Assembly (NCBI GenBank): GCA_019057815.1
Contig: JAHLWR010000004.1
Coordinates: forward strand, 124,001 to 188,000
Length of the DNA: 64,000 bases
Origin: Candidatus Heimdallarchaeota archaeon
Lineage (GTDB): Archaea; Asgardarchaeota; Heimdallarchaeia; Heimdallarchaeales; Heimdallarchaeaceae
Direction of reading: 5' to 3'
In this document: positions 9,611-19,527 of the stretch, piece after piece
Position numbering within the stretch: position 1 is the stretch's first letter
How the letters are laid out: every line of letters begins with the position of its first letter
The notes under the pieces: generated by a model
Databases searched by the model: none
What the model was told of the DNA's origin: nothing
The model's input: only the letters and a program-made list of their open reading frames with translations
Position numbers and translations under genes: made by a program

Positions 9611-10807
9611 ATGAAAAAGCAATCAAAACAATCGAAAGTTTCAATTAGAAGAGTTTTATATGTTTCAATTTTAATTATTGGAATAAGTACGTTCTCTAGT
9701 ATGAGAGTAAATGCTACAAATGTCTCTTATGACTCACCATCTTATTCCTCATTAACACCTCATGATCCAATATCCATTACTTCTGATAACAATTTCACCG
9801 ATTACAGTTTTCCAGGAACAGGAACGGAAGAAGATCCTTATGTTATTGAAGGATATAACATTACAACAACGAGTAATAGAGGCATTTACATTACTGATAC
9901 AACAAAAAATTTTACTGTTCGTAACTGCTATGTTAAAGCAGGAGAGTATGGAATTTATATCAGAAATGTAGCTGGTGGTACAGCGACTGTCATTAATAGC
10001 ATGTGCACCAATAACAACAACATAGGTATCTATCTTTACTCTTCTGGTAGTTCTACTGTTGCCAACAACACATTCAACAATAACTTCTATGGCATCTTTT
10101 TTTACTCTTCTGATTTTTGTGTCTTTACTTACAATGTTCTACAAGAAAATGAAGACTATGGAATCAGGTTATATTCTGATTGTGATAATAATATCATTCA
10201 CCATAATACCTTTGTAGACAATAATCCAGGAGGAACTTCACAAGCTCTTGATGCAGGATCTAACAACTTTTGGTATGACTCTACAACACTTGAAGGCAAC
10301 TATTGGTCCGATTGGTCAGGAACTGGTTCTTATTCTATTGATGGTGCTGCTGGAGCAATCGACCTATATCCGCTTGATGAACCTGTAGACATTGGTCCTC
10401 CACTAATTGTTAATATTATCCACTCACCCTCTACACCTACAGAACTAGATACTGTCAGTATCAATGCTACTGTTACAGACTATTCTGGTGTTAAATCAGT
10501 TACTCTCCATTACAGGATCAATGATGGAACTTTGATAGAAGTTAGTATGACTCTTGTAAGTGGTGATCTTTACAGCGTAACTATTGGTCCTTTTGCGGTT
10601 AGTGATATTATAGAATATTATGTCAGTGCTGAAGATAATTCTTTTAACAACAATGAAGCCATCAATGACAACACTGGTCTATATTACTCATTTACTGTTT
10701 CTGAGGCTATATCAGAATTTCAAACGCTCTCTCCTCTTCTCTCCCTTACGATAATTCTTCTATTCTTGGGTTTCAGTTTCGTATTGCTAAAACGAAGAAA
10801 GAAATGA
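9611..10807 (+). CDS. Secreted right-handed beta-helix (NosD/pectate-lyase-like) surface protein with C-terminal TM anchor
   Basis: Signal-like N-terminus; 'GTGTEEDPYVIEGYNITTTSNRGIYI', 'NNIGIYLYSSGSSTVANNTFNNNFYGIFFYSS' repeats; hydrophobic C-terminus ending KRRKK. Confidence 0.8.
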   Translation: MKKQSKQSKVSIRRVLYVSILIIGISTFSSMRVNATNVSYDSPSYSSLTPHDPISITSDNNFTDYSFPGTGTEEDPYVIEGYNITTTSNRGIYITDTTKNFTVRNCYVKAGEYGIYIRNVAGGTATVINSMCTNNNNIGIYLYSSGSSTVANNTFNNNFYGIFFYSSDFCVFTYNVLQENEDYGIRLYSDCDNNIIHHNTFVDNNPGGTSQALDAGSNNFWYDSTTLEGNYWSDWSGTGSYSIDGAAGAIDLYPLDEPVDIGPPLIVNIIHSPSTPTELDTVSINATVTDYSGVKSVTLHYRINDGTLIEVSMTLVSGDLYSVTIGPFAVSDIIEYYVSAEDNSFNNNEAINDNTGLYYSFTVSEAISEFQTLSPLLSLTIILLFLGFSFVLLKRRKK

Positions 10808-10944
10808 TTTTTTACTTCCCTTTTTTTTTCCTTTTCTTTAAACATTTTAACCTGATTTTATGTCATAGTTAAACATAACAAAATTTGTATAAAAAAATCT
10901 CTCATGAAATTGTGCCCTTTTGTTAACAAAGCAGCAGCAGTATT

Positions 10945-11709
10945 TTACTTTCTAGGAGCATTTCTATGATTTGATTCTATTACTCTAAAAATTAAGACAA
11001 AAAGTGCAAAAATCTGGTATGAGAGAGAAAATGGGAGAAGTTGCAGGTCCTTCGCTATTACTACTGCACTAATATGCAAGATTAGATTGATAGATAGACC
11101 ACTAATAAACAAATAGCAAGTTTTGGTATTTTCTATTTTTATCCCTAATGCTAACCAAACTAGTAATAGACTTAGGAAAAGGGTGAAATAAAATGTGTTC
11201 ATTGGTGAAAAAAGGAGTCCTATTTCAACAAACCCTAAAGCTAGAATGATTATAGTAAGAAAACTCATTGATAACAAAAGAACTAGACGAATCGATTTTC
11301 TCCATCCGGATATATTATCTTGCCACTCCATTCTTTCAATAATTCGACTTACAAATTTTCTCTTTCTAATTTTCTCGGATATTGTATTATCTTTTTTATC
11401 AAGGAGTACAAATATGTTGACTATAAGAATAACGATAATTGTTAAGGCATAGCTTATATAGAACATGAAAGGAAATAGCCTTATTGCAGGGTCATAAATG
11501 TCCGCTGGACTATCTATAAAAAATGAAAACTTCTCTATAAACAAACTAGGATTTATTAAAGCAAAAGCAGCTATAAAGAGGGTTCCAGACAAGAAGAAGA
11601 GAAAAATCAAAATTTGAAATATTAAAGCTCCAACAAAAATCTCTGTTTTTCTTTTCTCAAAGAATGAAAAATTCATAATAGTATTTAAGATTTCAGAATT
11701 CTTAAGCAT
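10945..11709 (-). CDS. Multi-pass membrane protein of unknown function
   Basis: Long ORF with about six hydrophobic segments. Confidence 0.65.
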   Translation of the reverse strand: MLKNSEILNTIMNFSFFEKRKTEIFVGALIFQILIFLFFLSGTLFIAAFALINPSLFIEKFSFFIDSPADIYDPAIRLFPFMFYISYALTIIVILIVNIFVLLDKKDNTISEKIRKRKFVSRIIERMEWQDNISGWRKSIRLVLLLSMSFLTIIILALGFVEIGLLFSPMNTFYFTLFLSLLLVWLALGIKIENTKTCYLFISGLSINLILHISAVVIAKDLQLLPFSLSYQIFALFVLIFRVIESNHRNAPRK

Positions 11710-11865
11710 TATCCATGGGTATTCGATTCAAAGCCCTTTTAACTACTCGTTTTCTTATAAATATTGGGTTACTAGTCGGGTTCATATTATCTCATTTACC
11801 CACTGTAACCCCTCTTATTTAAGTGTCAACAATGTGGTTTTAGTTAATAAGAACTTCTTTATTAA

Positions 11866-12156
11866 TTAATTCTTTAAATACTCCGCAAAGAAAGACATAA
11901 TGGAAAATATTCCAATAAAACCTAACACAAACAAAAAAATTACTGCAGATACATACTCTATTCCATACTCATTTGCAAGCGCAATTCCTCCTCCAAAACC
12001 CGCACCAGCGAATCCTATTCCTAAAAATGCAAGTATCATCGAAGTTATTTTTATTTTATTTTCTCTTCTTTCCTTGTTTCTTTCAACTTTAGTGTTTGAA
12101 TCTTTACTCATTTCAATCAGATAATTAATGTCTATAGTTTTTAATAAACTTTTCAA
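11866..12156 (-). CDS. Small two-TM membrane protein
   Basis: Two hydrophobic segments ('MILAFLGIGFAGAGFGGGIAL', 'VSAVIFLFVLGFIGIFSIMSFF'). Confidence 0.5.
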   Translation of the reverse strand: MKSLLKTIDINYLIEMSKDSNTKVERNKERRENKIKITSMILAFLGIGFAGAGFGGGIALANEYGIEYVSAVIFLFVLGFIGIFSIMSFFAEYLKN

Positions 12157-12564
12157 TCACATACTCTTCCTATTATGATGTTATAATAGAAGTTTAATAA
12201 TTTCACTGATAATTGAGAACTGTTAACAAAACCTGATTATTTTCACAAAACAGGAAGTGAAGGAATTATTTCAAATCCAGTGATTCGGGAACTTTCTAAA
12301 GGTACAATAATTCTTGTAGCGTTTAATACGAAGGATTTTTTTAACTTCAAATAGTGTAATCAGTTTTTTCAAAAGAAGTGAGTCTTGTAAGAAGTTCTTT
12401 TGCGTGTCTTTTAATAATTAATTAGGAATAATCTAACTAAATCAGTATCTTTTTTATTTCTTTTATTGATATATAAGAATAAAGTTGAGGGGCGTGTAAT
12501 AATTCTTAATCATGTTCTTAATATGAATGTTAAGATCTGATACTAATTCAATTGATTTTATGTT

Positions 12565-14223
12565 TCATTCTCTGATGACCAGAATTTTTCCTTCCAGTCC
12601 TAGCTTCTCCTTTCCTCCGCCTATTTTTTCCAACCATTCATCGTACTTCCCATCCTCAAATCTATCTCCTTCGAATATTCTTCGGAATAAAGCAATCACC
12701 ACATGAGATCCAAATCCCGCAGCTAATCTTAAAGCATAATCTACTTGCTTTGATTCTCCTCTTGAAAAATACAAATCGTTTAATTCATCATCGAGTTCCG
12801 CTAAGTTTGCAATAGGCGGGATTAATCCCTTCTCCAGAGCTTTAATTGCAACTCCATCCTCAATGTTCGCACCCATTAGGTGGCCAGTAAAACCCTTAGT
12901 ATTCGTTATAATGATATTACTCACTTTAGAGCCAAAGGTTGACCTCAGTGATCCAATTTCTGCTGCAGTTCCCCCTCCTCTTGCCGGTGTGTAGGATTCA
13001 TGAGACATAAATAGCATCGAATTGGCCATATCCTCTCTTTTTAATCTATACTCTTTTTCAATAGATGAGAAAAACTTCTCCATTTCTTTTGATATATGAT
13101 TTTTATCCATTCTTGTCCCAGTGTAAGCCGAGTTAGACACTCTAGTGCCCATCAATTCAACAATAGGTATAATTCCTCTTTTATTTGCTTCTGCTACATC
13201 TTCCATAACTAATGCAACTGATCCTGCTCCCAGTATCATCCCTTCTCTTCTTTTATCAAAAGGTAAAGCAGCATCTTCTACTTTTTCCTTAATGGAAGCT
13301 GCACCAATGGCTAAGAAACCTGTACCTATCCATTCCATCGTTTGATCACTAGTTGGATCATCTGCTCCTAAAATAATTACTCGCTTGCATCTTCCTCTTT
13401 TTATCCAATCCTCTGCAATGGATATAGCTTGGGTAGTTGACGCACAAGCTGAATTGATTTGAGTATTTGGTCCTCTTGCACCAATTATCTGAGCAAATTG
13501 AGAATTAGCCATAACCAAAGTTTTCAGCAGAAATTTACGATTGAACTCAAACTCTTCATTATTCGGTTTTTCTTTTTTAAGTAGTTCTTCAATTTTTTCT
13601 CTCTCTGAGGGATCAGAAACGAGCTCCTTCAACTCCTTAAACAATATATTTTGATTTTCCCTCATTTCTCTTCTTGTTTTATCAGAAACATAAGAAGAAA
13701 CTTCCTCAATTAAGCTATTGAAACAAGGGAAGGCAGAGGCAAAGATTACTCCTGTTTCATCCTTCATTTCTTCTGGTAACAACCAGCTGACAACTATTTC
13801 TCCATTTTTCTCTTTTTGAGGAATCAGAGGAATGTGCGCATCCTTAAGTGCTTCAAAACCAGCTCCTATTGCCAACTGTGAAGCTATGTCAAGAACCTTA
13901 AGCATGTTTTCACTTATACCATAATCTCGTACTAAGTCCATTTTCCCTATTTGAGAAGCTAATTTAACTGACTTGGATACATCTTCAATAGCTATCTTGC
14001 TTTTTTTCCCATTTACTAGTTTTACTTGACTAACTTTTTTATCACAGATTGCTTCTTGAATCTTTATAGGGATTTGTTCGATGAAATTTTTTCCATTTAA
14101 TATTGCATCAAAGTTATGATGATCAAAAACAAATCTCTCTCTACCTGGAAGGCCAATTCCGACACCTGTAATTCCTATCTTACTAGTTAGCTCATTTAGT
14201 TTCGAACCCTCTATTTTGCCCAT
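12565..14223 (-). CDS. Stand-alone beta-ketoacyl synthase (thiolase-fold KS) protein
   Basis: C-H-H triad context: 'INSACASTTQAISIAEDWI', 'SHESYTPARGGGTAAEI', 'NTKGFTGHLMGANIED'; also 'LPFDKRREGMILGAGSVALVMED'. Confidence 0.88.
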   Translation of the reverse strand: MGKIEGSKLNELTSKIGITGVGIGLPGRERFVFDHHNFDAILNGKNFIEQIPIKIQEAICDKKVSQVKLVNGKKSKIAIEDVSKSVKLASQIGKMDLVRDYGISENMLKVLDIASQLAIGAGFEALKDAHIPLIPQKEKNGEIVVSWLLPEEMKDETGVIFASAFPCFNSLIEEVSSYVSDKTRREMRENQNILFKELKELVSDPSEREKIEELLKKEKPNNEEFEFNRKFLLKTLVMANSQFAQIIGARGPNTQINSACASTTQAISIAEDWIKRGRCKRVIILGADDPTSDQTMEWIGTGFLAIGAASIKEKVEDAALPFDKRREGMILGAGSVALVMEDVAEANKRGIIPIVELMGTRVSNSAYTGTRMDKNHISKEMEKFFSSIEKEYRLKREDMANSMLFMSHESYTPARGGGTAAEIGSLRSTFGSKVSNIIITNTKGFTGHLMGANIEDGVAIKALEKGLIPPIANLAELDDELNDLYFSRGESKQVDYALRLAAGFGSHVVIALFRRIFEGDRFEDGKYDEWLEKIGGGKEKLGLEGKILVIRE

Positions 14224-14465
14224 TTAAAATTCCTCTATCACTATTTAGTTTTGGTACATGTTGAACCATGAAATCTACTGGTTTTCAAAAATAGCTACAA
14301 TAGGTAATATATAGATAAGAGTATAAGATGATTTTATTTTTGTTTATAAAAAGATTTTGTCATCTAGCTATATTGTGAATCATAGTAAATTAAGTAAGAA
14401 ATATCAAGATAAATTGAAGGTAAAAGCAGATTTACTTATTGATGTATGGAAAATAATCATTCGAT

Positions 14466-14735
14466 TTGAATATATTTATTAGAATTAAAGCAAAAAGTAC
14501 TTTGATAGATATGCAAAAACTGGATGAAGAAACAGTAAAAAAACTCTGTTTACATATGAGAAACGGAAAAGCTAAAGGTATATGGAAGCTACAATGCTAT
14601 TTCTGCAACAAATTTGCACAGAAGAATCCAAAAAATTATTGTTTTTATAGCAAAGAAGATTTTACAGGCTGTAACATAATAAATGGATACATCAGGAAAC
14701 AGGAAGCAAAGGGCTTATCAATTTTTGAAAACTAA
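14466..14735 (+). CDS. Small Cys-containing protein, unknown
   Basis: 89-aa ORF with 'CYFCNKFAQKNPKNYCFYSKEDFTGC'; long Leu start region, no family recognised. Confidence 0.4.
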   Translation: MNIFIRIKAKSTLIDMQKLDEETVKKLCLHMRNGKAKGIWKLQCYFCNKFAQKNPKNYCFYSKEDFTGCNIINGYIRKQEAKGLSIFEN

Positions 14736-14841
14736 GGGAAAATGAATAAGTTAGTGGAAGTAAGTAAATTTTTTTCACACAAAACAGTTAAATTATATCT
14801 TCTTCAATTCTAATTTGGAATAGTCTGTAAAACGTGATTTT

Positions 14842-15954
14842 ATGACAGATGATGAAGTAAAACCAGATCCAAAAATTAGTTTTTTCTTAAAAAATATTGG
14901 CATACTAATTAAAATGAAAAGAGCGAATAGAAAAAGAATATTGAAGTTTGTAAATAATACACCTAATCTTAAAGAACCACTTATACCAAAATATGAGGGT
15001 AATGCTGGTCCTATGGAGGAGGGGATGATTTATGTTATGTTTAATTCTGAAGGTAAAACTTCATCCTCAGAAATTGATACTGTATATAGATTCTTTTGGG
15101 TGGATGCACCAGATCTTAGATTTTCAGTTATTGATGGTTTTTTAATCTCAGAGAAGTTTAAAGATGAACATTGGGAAACATTATATCCAAGAGGGATTTT
15201 AAAGAATAAGACTAAAGATAGATACCATCAAGAAGCGTTTGAAGAAGAAGTAGAAAAGTTAATCGATGGAACATGGGAAGAAGGTTATACATTTAATTTC
15301 AATGACAAGAAAATAGGTGTATCTGCTAAACTAAAATATGAACCTTTATCAAAAAGTGTTTTAACATATTATGGTGGAAAACTGGCTGTTTGCCCAACAT
15401 TAGCTCAAAGATTCTATGATATGTTTGCATTCAAAGTAACAGGAGAAATAGATGTAAGAGGAGAAAAGATTATACTAGAAAATGGTCGAGGAATAATTGA
15501 GCATGGGACAGGGATATTTTCAAATCTAAGCATATATGATTGGCGATGGTTGAATCTTCAGTTTCCAAACGGTGCAATTCATATTTTTTACCATTCTCTG
15601 GACTTAAAAGAAGGCATCATTGAGGGAGGTGAAGGTGCTTTAGTAATTGATGGGGAATGGTATCATTTTCAAAGAGGAGATTTTCAAGTAGACGAAGTAA
15701 AATATAGTGAAGATGAAAATATACCCTCAAAAGTTGCGACAGAGTGGAGAGTAACGGGAGGGAAAGACGTAGAAAGCAACCCCCTACTAGATTTGAAAGT
15801 TACTTCTACTGCAAAGATTTCGTGGCTTGGAACGCATGGAAAAGAAAATCAAACGTTAACAAACTATGTCATAGAAGCAGAAGGAACTTGGAAAAAGAAA
15901 GAAATCAAAGGGAAAGGAACGATGGAAAATCAACAGCACAGAATAATAGAGTAA
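14842..15954 (+). CDS. Hypothetical protein, possibly beta-rich/lipocalin-like
   Basis: 370-aa ORF with coding-like composition; no confident family. Confidence 0.6.
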   Translation: MTDDEVKPDPKISFFLKNIGILIKMKRANRKRILKFVNNTPNLKEPLIPKYEGNAGPMEEGMIYVMFNSEGKTSSSEIDTVYRFFWVDAPDLRFSVIDGFLISEKFKDEHWETLYPRGILKNKTKDRYHQEAFEEEVEKLIDGTWEEGYTFNFNDKKIGVSAKLKYEPLSKSVLTYYGGKLAVCPTLAQRFYDMFAFKVTGEIDVRGEKIILENGRGIIEHGTGIFSNLSIYDWRWLNLQFPNGAIHIFYHSLDLKEGIIEGGEGALVIDGEWYHFQRGDFQVDEVKYSEDENIPSKVATEWRVTGGKDVESNPLLDLKVTSTAKISWLGTHGKENQTLTNYVIEAEGTWKKKEIKGKGTMENQQHRIIE

Positions 15955-16167
15955 AAAGTGCTTTCATTGATGTAATAACAGTAGGAGTTCAACTAATATT
16001 CTTCTTATCACTTACTCCATGTTAGCAAGCAAAAAACAAACTTCTAGTGTTTCAAAAAAAGGAGGAAAAATAGTTTTCTCTCATCTTTTGTTTTTCATAC
16101 TGATTTTTTATGCTTAGAAAAGGACAAAAATTTTTATGCTTTTATCTTTTTCATTTTAAACAAGGAA

Positions 16168-16875
16168 ATGGAAACTGCTCAAATAACAATATTACTGATG
16201 TTTGGTATTGTTTCATTAATTCATTTGATTGGAGAATTTTTGCACAATAAAAACATCATAAAAGTTGAGATAATTCGATATATTACAAAACCTCTTCTTA
16301 TGCCTTTGTTAATGTTGTTTTATACAATAAAGAATCCATCTATTAACTGGTGGATTGTAATTGCTTTGATTGGAGGTTTTTTTGGGGATGTATCTCTAAT
16401 GCTTCCAGATCCCAAGAAAACAAAAAAATGGTTGAAGATTGGTTTGATATCTTTCTTATTAGGGCATATTTTCTATATCGTGGCCTTTGTAATAGAAGCA
16501 GAAGGTTTTACAGAGTATAAATTGTGGAGCATATTTATAGCCTTTCCTTTTGTCATAGCTGGTTCAATCATCCATCCAAAACTAACTAAACATACTGGAG
16601 AAATGACTCTAGCAGTATCGATCTATGTTTTAGTTATTACAGCTATGGGAATAAGCACAACATTCCTTTTTGGAGTTGGGGATTTAAATAGTGTTTTAAT
16701 GGTGTTTTTTGGAGCATGGTTTTTTGCGGTTTCTGATACAATTAATGCGTATGTTAAATTTGTAAAGCAATTTAAGTATGAAAGAACCATTATAATGTTA
16801 ACTTATATCACTGGACAATTCTTGATAATTCTTGGGATAATGATTATCAATTCAGCTATTGTTTTTCCAATATGA
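16168..16875 (+). CDS. YhhN/TMEM86-family (lysoplasmalogenase-like) membrane protein
   Basis: Multi-TM; 'ITKPLLMPLLMLFY', 'GGFFGDVSLML', 'GLISFLLGHIFYIVAF', 'FFGAWFFAVSDT' are YhhN-type motifs. Confidence 0.8.
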   Translation: METAQITILLMFGIVSLIHLIGEFLHNKNIIKVEIIRYITKPLLMPLLMLFYTIKNPSINWWIVIALIGGFFGDVSLMLPDPKKTKKWLKIGLISFLLGHIFYIVAFVIEAEGFTEYKLWSIFIAFPFVIAGSIIHPKLTKHTGEMTLAVSIYVLVITAMGISTTFLFGVGDLNSVLMVFFGAWFFAVSDTINAYVKFVKQFKYERTIIMLTYITGQFLIILGIMIINSAIVFPI

Positions 16876-17003
16876 AATAAATGCATTGATTTGCTCTTCT
16901 CCAAGATTGGTTTAACTTTAAAGGATTTGACATTTTTGACAAATCAAATCATCACTCTTCTTTCTTGTAAGAGTTTTTAAATAAACATTTAGTATCCTCT
17001 ATT

Positions 17004-17498
17004 TTAGCGAGAATGCCTATCTCTACCAAAATATTCCTCTATTTGAACTGCATGACCTCCTTCGTGACCAAGTCCCCTGTATCTATATTCAAAGAGAGAT
17101 TCAACAGTTATTTTGCTTCCGTCTTTCCATGTAAAACCTGAATCGTGTTCCCATTTTTGACAAGTGAAAGATTCTAATTTTTTAATCAGTTTGTTGAAAG
17201 ATGACTTCCATTCGTCAATAACTTCTTGTAAAGTGTAAGATTTTCTAGAGTTGACTTGTATTTTATTGAATTCTTCTTCATTCTTAGTTCGAAACCATAA
17301 ATCTTCATTTTTTAGAACTACATCAATTGATTTTCCAATCTCGAAATTCCATGCAGTTAAATGAGCAAGAATATCCTTAATATTCCAAGCTTTTACAATC
17401 TGATGTTGTAACATTTCTTCTTTGTGCAGAGAGTTTACAATGAATTCCATTTTTTGATGATTTTCATTCAGAAATTCGATTGTTTTATTCTTATTCAT
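17004..17498 (-). CDS. DinB/ClbS-DfsB-like four-helix protein
   Basis: 'AWNIKDILAHLTAWNFEIGKSID' and 'HEGGHAVQIEEYF' are typical of DinB/DUF1706-like proteins. Confidence 0.7.
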   Translation of the reverse strand: MNKNKTIEFLNENHQKMEFIVNSLHKEEMLQHQIVKAWNIKDILAHLTAWNFEIGKSIDVVLKNEDLWFRTKNEEEFNKIQVNSRKSYTLQEVIDEWKSSFNKLIKKLESFTCQKWEHDSGFTWKDGSKITVESLFEYRYRGLGHEGGHAVQIEEYFGRDRHSR

Positions 17499-17647
17499 TT
17501 CAAGTTTATCTTATTAAACAAATTCTTTATCTTTATGGTTTGAATTAAGATCATCTTTTTGCGATGTTTGTCTTCAATCTTACTTATTTAATAGGGAAAT
17601 ATTATTTAAAAGTAAGAAAAATAAAAAAGAAAGAACAATACTTTGTT

Positions 17648-18622
17648 TTAGCTTTCACTGAACCAATCCAAGGTATCTTTTATCGCTACTCTATGAGCTG
17701 TATGTTCTGTTGTATTGAATGTTGAAGCGTATTTTGTTCCATCAATTATAAATGGAAATTTCCATTCATAAGCTAGCTCTTTAAGTTCCTTCACAATAGG
17801 TACGAATAGTCCCAAAAATTTAATTGAATTTTCACTCAAAACTTTCATTTTAGGTTCTTGATTCAATTCTTGAAAGATCATTGAAATGAATTCCCGTCCT
17901 GTAACAGGTTCAGCTCCTTCAATATGCCAAATTTGTCCATAGGAATTGGGATTATTGGCAACTGTTACTATCCCTTCTGCAGCATCACGAATATACATCA
18001 TTGAATGTTTTTTATCTAAATCCAACAACCATGTGGCTGGTTTATCTTTGACTGGATTTTCAAGTAGAGGTTTAGTAAAACCATTGACTACATTAGGTCC
18101 ATAGAAATCTCCAAATCGAGCGATAACAGCTTTGATTTCTCCCTTATTATGAGCATTTAAAATCTGCTCAGCTAAACGTTTACGGAGCTCTCCTTTCTTA
18201 CCTTTGGCACTTAAGGGATGTGCTTCAGATATTTTATCATTATGCATTTTACCATACATGTACAAGTTATCGGCATAAACTAGATTAGCTTCAGTTGTTT
18301 TAACAGCTGAAAGAATGTTGTTATTAATAATAGGGAACTCCTTTAACCATTTAGTATATGGAACATTAACACAATGATAAACAATTTTTGCACCTTTAAC
18401 AGCTTCCAAAGTTTGTTTTTTATCCATCATATCTGCAGTTCTGATTTCTACATCAAAGCCATCGAAAATTTTCTTAGCTTTTTGGTAATTTCTTGTTACC
18501 GCAACTACTCGTATTCCTTTCTTTGCAAGTTCAATAACCACAGCTGATCCTAGACCACCTGTAGCACCTAACACTACTGAAATTTCATCGGTATTTATCT
18601 TACTTTGACTTCCTTCACTCAT
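17648..18622 (-). CDS. NAD(P)-dependent epimerase/dehydratase (atypical SDR)
   Basis: 'VVLGATGGLGSAVVIELAKKGIRVVAVTRN'. The ORF extends to 18676, but a start at 18622 (MSEGSQ) leaves the operator palindrome in the 5' region. Confidence 0.85.
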   Translation of the reverse strand: MSEGSQSKINTDEISVVLGATGGLGSAVVIELAKKGIRVVAVTRNYQKAKKIFDGFDVEIRTADMMDKKQTLEAVKGAKIVYHCVNVPYTKWLKEFPIINNNILSAVKTTEANLVYADNLYMYGKMHNDKISEAHPLSAKGKKGELRKRLAEQILNAHNKGEIKAVIARFGDFYGPNVVNGFTKPLLENPVKDKPATWLLDLDKKHSMMYIRDAAEGIVTVANNPNSYGQIWHIEGAEPVTGREFISMIFQELNQEPKMKVLSENSIKFLGLFVPIVKELKELAYEWKFPFIIDGTKYASTFNTTEHTAHRVAIKDTLDWFSES

Positions 18623-18640
18623 TTTTATCACATTCCTTAT

Positions 18641-18653
18641 CGAACGGTGTTCG
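18641..18653. promoter_or_regulatory. Putative TetR operator 1, CGAACGGTGTTCG
   Basis: Perfect CGAAC-N3-GTTCG palindrome with a matching second copy at 18692, in the divergent intergenic region of a TetR gene. Confidence 0.75.
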
Positions 18654-18691
18654 TTTAACTTTTGTTCGCCAGACATTTAAATGTTTCTAAA

Positions 18692-18704
18692 CGAACACTG
18701 TTCG
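18692..18704. promoter_or_regulatory. Putative TetR operator 2, CGAACACTGTTCG
   Basis: Second CGAAC-N3-GTTCG palindrome, centre-to-centre 51 bp from operator 1. Confidence 0.75.
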
Positions 18705-18744
18705 GTTATGCAAAACTTAATAAGGGGATAGGAGAAGTGGGTGT

Positions 18745-19392
18745 ATGGATAAAACAAAGAAAAAGAGAGCACGTTCAGAAGAAGCAAAAGAGAAACAATT
18801 TAAACGGATAGTTGATGCAGGAAGGGAATTATTTCTAGAATATGGCCCAGAAGGTGTAAGTATGCGTTCATTAGCAAAGAAGCTAAACATGGGTCAGGCG
18901 AGTCTCTATACTTACATTCCAAGTAAAAGGGAGCTGTGGTTTGCAATAATGAGAAATGATTTCAGCATATTTGAGAATGGGATGGGAGAAATCATGCAAT
19001 CTCACAGGGGTAATAACATAGAATTATTGGAAAAAATCGCCAAATATTATCTGAAGTTTGCTCAAGAAGATGAACGAAGATATAGGATGATGTTTCAAAC
19101 CCCAGCACCATCTTCTAAAAATACAGGACCATTCGAGCTTCAATATGATTCGCATTCGATCTATTATTTAAAAGAAATAGTTCAAAAAGCCGTTGAAGCT
19201 GGAGAAATCAAAGAAAAAGATGTAGGTAAGCTTTCATTTTTCATTTGGGGAATAGTGCATGGAACTGTAAGTGTTATCCATACAGAATTCTTCGGTGAAA
19301 GGGCAAAAATACCTGATGTTGGAAGTATAGAAGAGTATCACAGTTTTATTCTGAAATATATAAAAAAAATACTTAATGATCTACTAAGTTGA
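18745..19392 (+). CDS. TetR/AcrR-family transcriptional regulator
   Basis: 'IVDAGRELFLEYGPEGVSMRSLAKKLNMGQASLYTYIPSKRELWFAIM' HTH. Confidence 0.92.
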   Translation: MDKTKKKRARSEEAKEKQFKRIVDAGRELFLEYGPEGVSMRSLAKKLNMGQASLYTYIPSKRELWFAIMRNDFSIFENGMGEIMQSHRGNNIELLEKIAKYYLKFAQEDERRYRMMFQTPAPSSKNTGPFELQYDSHSIYYLKEIVQKAVEAGEIKEKDVGKLSFFIWGIVHGTVSVIHTEFFGERAKIPDVGSIEEYHSFILKYIKKILNDLLS

Positions 19393-19527
19393 TGATTATA
19401 TGGAAACCTTTTCTAGAAACCCTTTCTCCATATTTGACTGTTAAATTAATTAGAGAAACAAAAACCATTAGCTTGTCAAACTTCAATAGAAAAAATTAAT
19501 AATTTAAGACCTATTTCTGAATTACTA

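Noticed and set aside
12209-12345. Short open frame ELLTKPDYFHKTGSEGIISNPVIRELSKGTIILVAFNTKDFFNFK
   Set aside because: Looks protein-like but has no start codon and only about 45 codons; too weak to call a pseudogene without a search.
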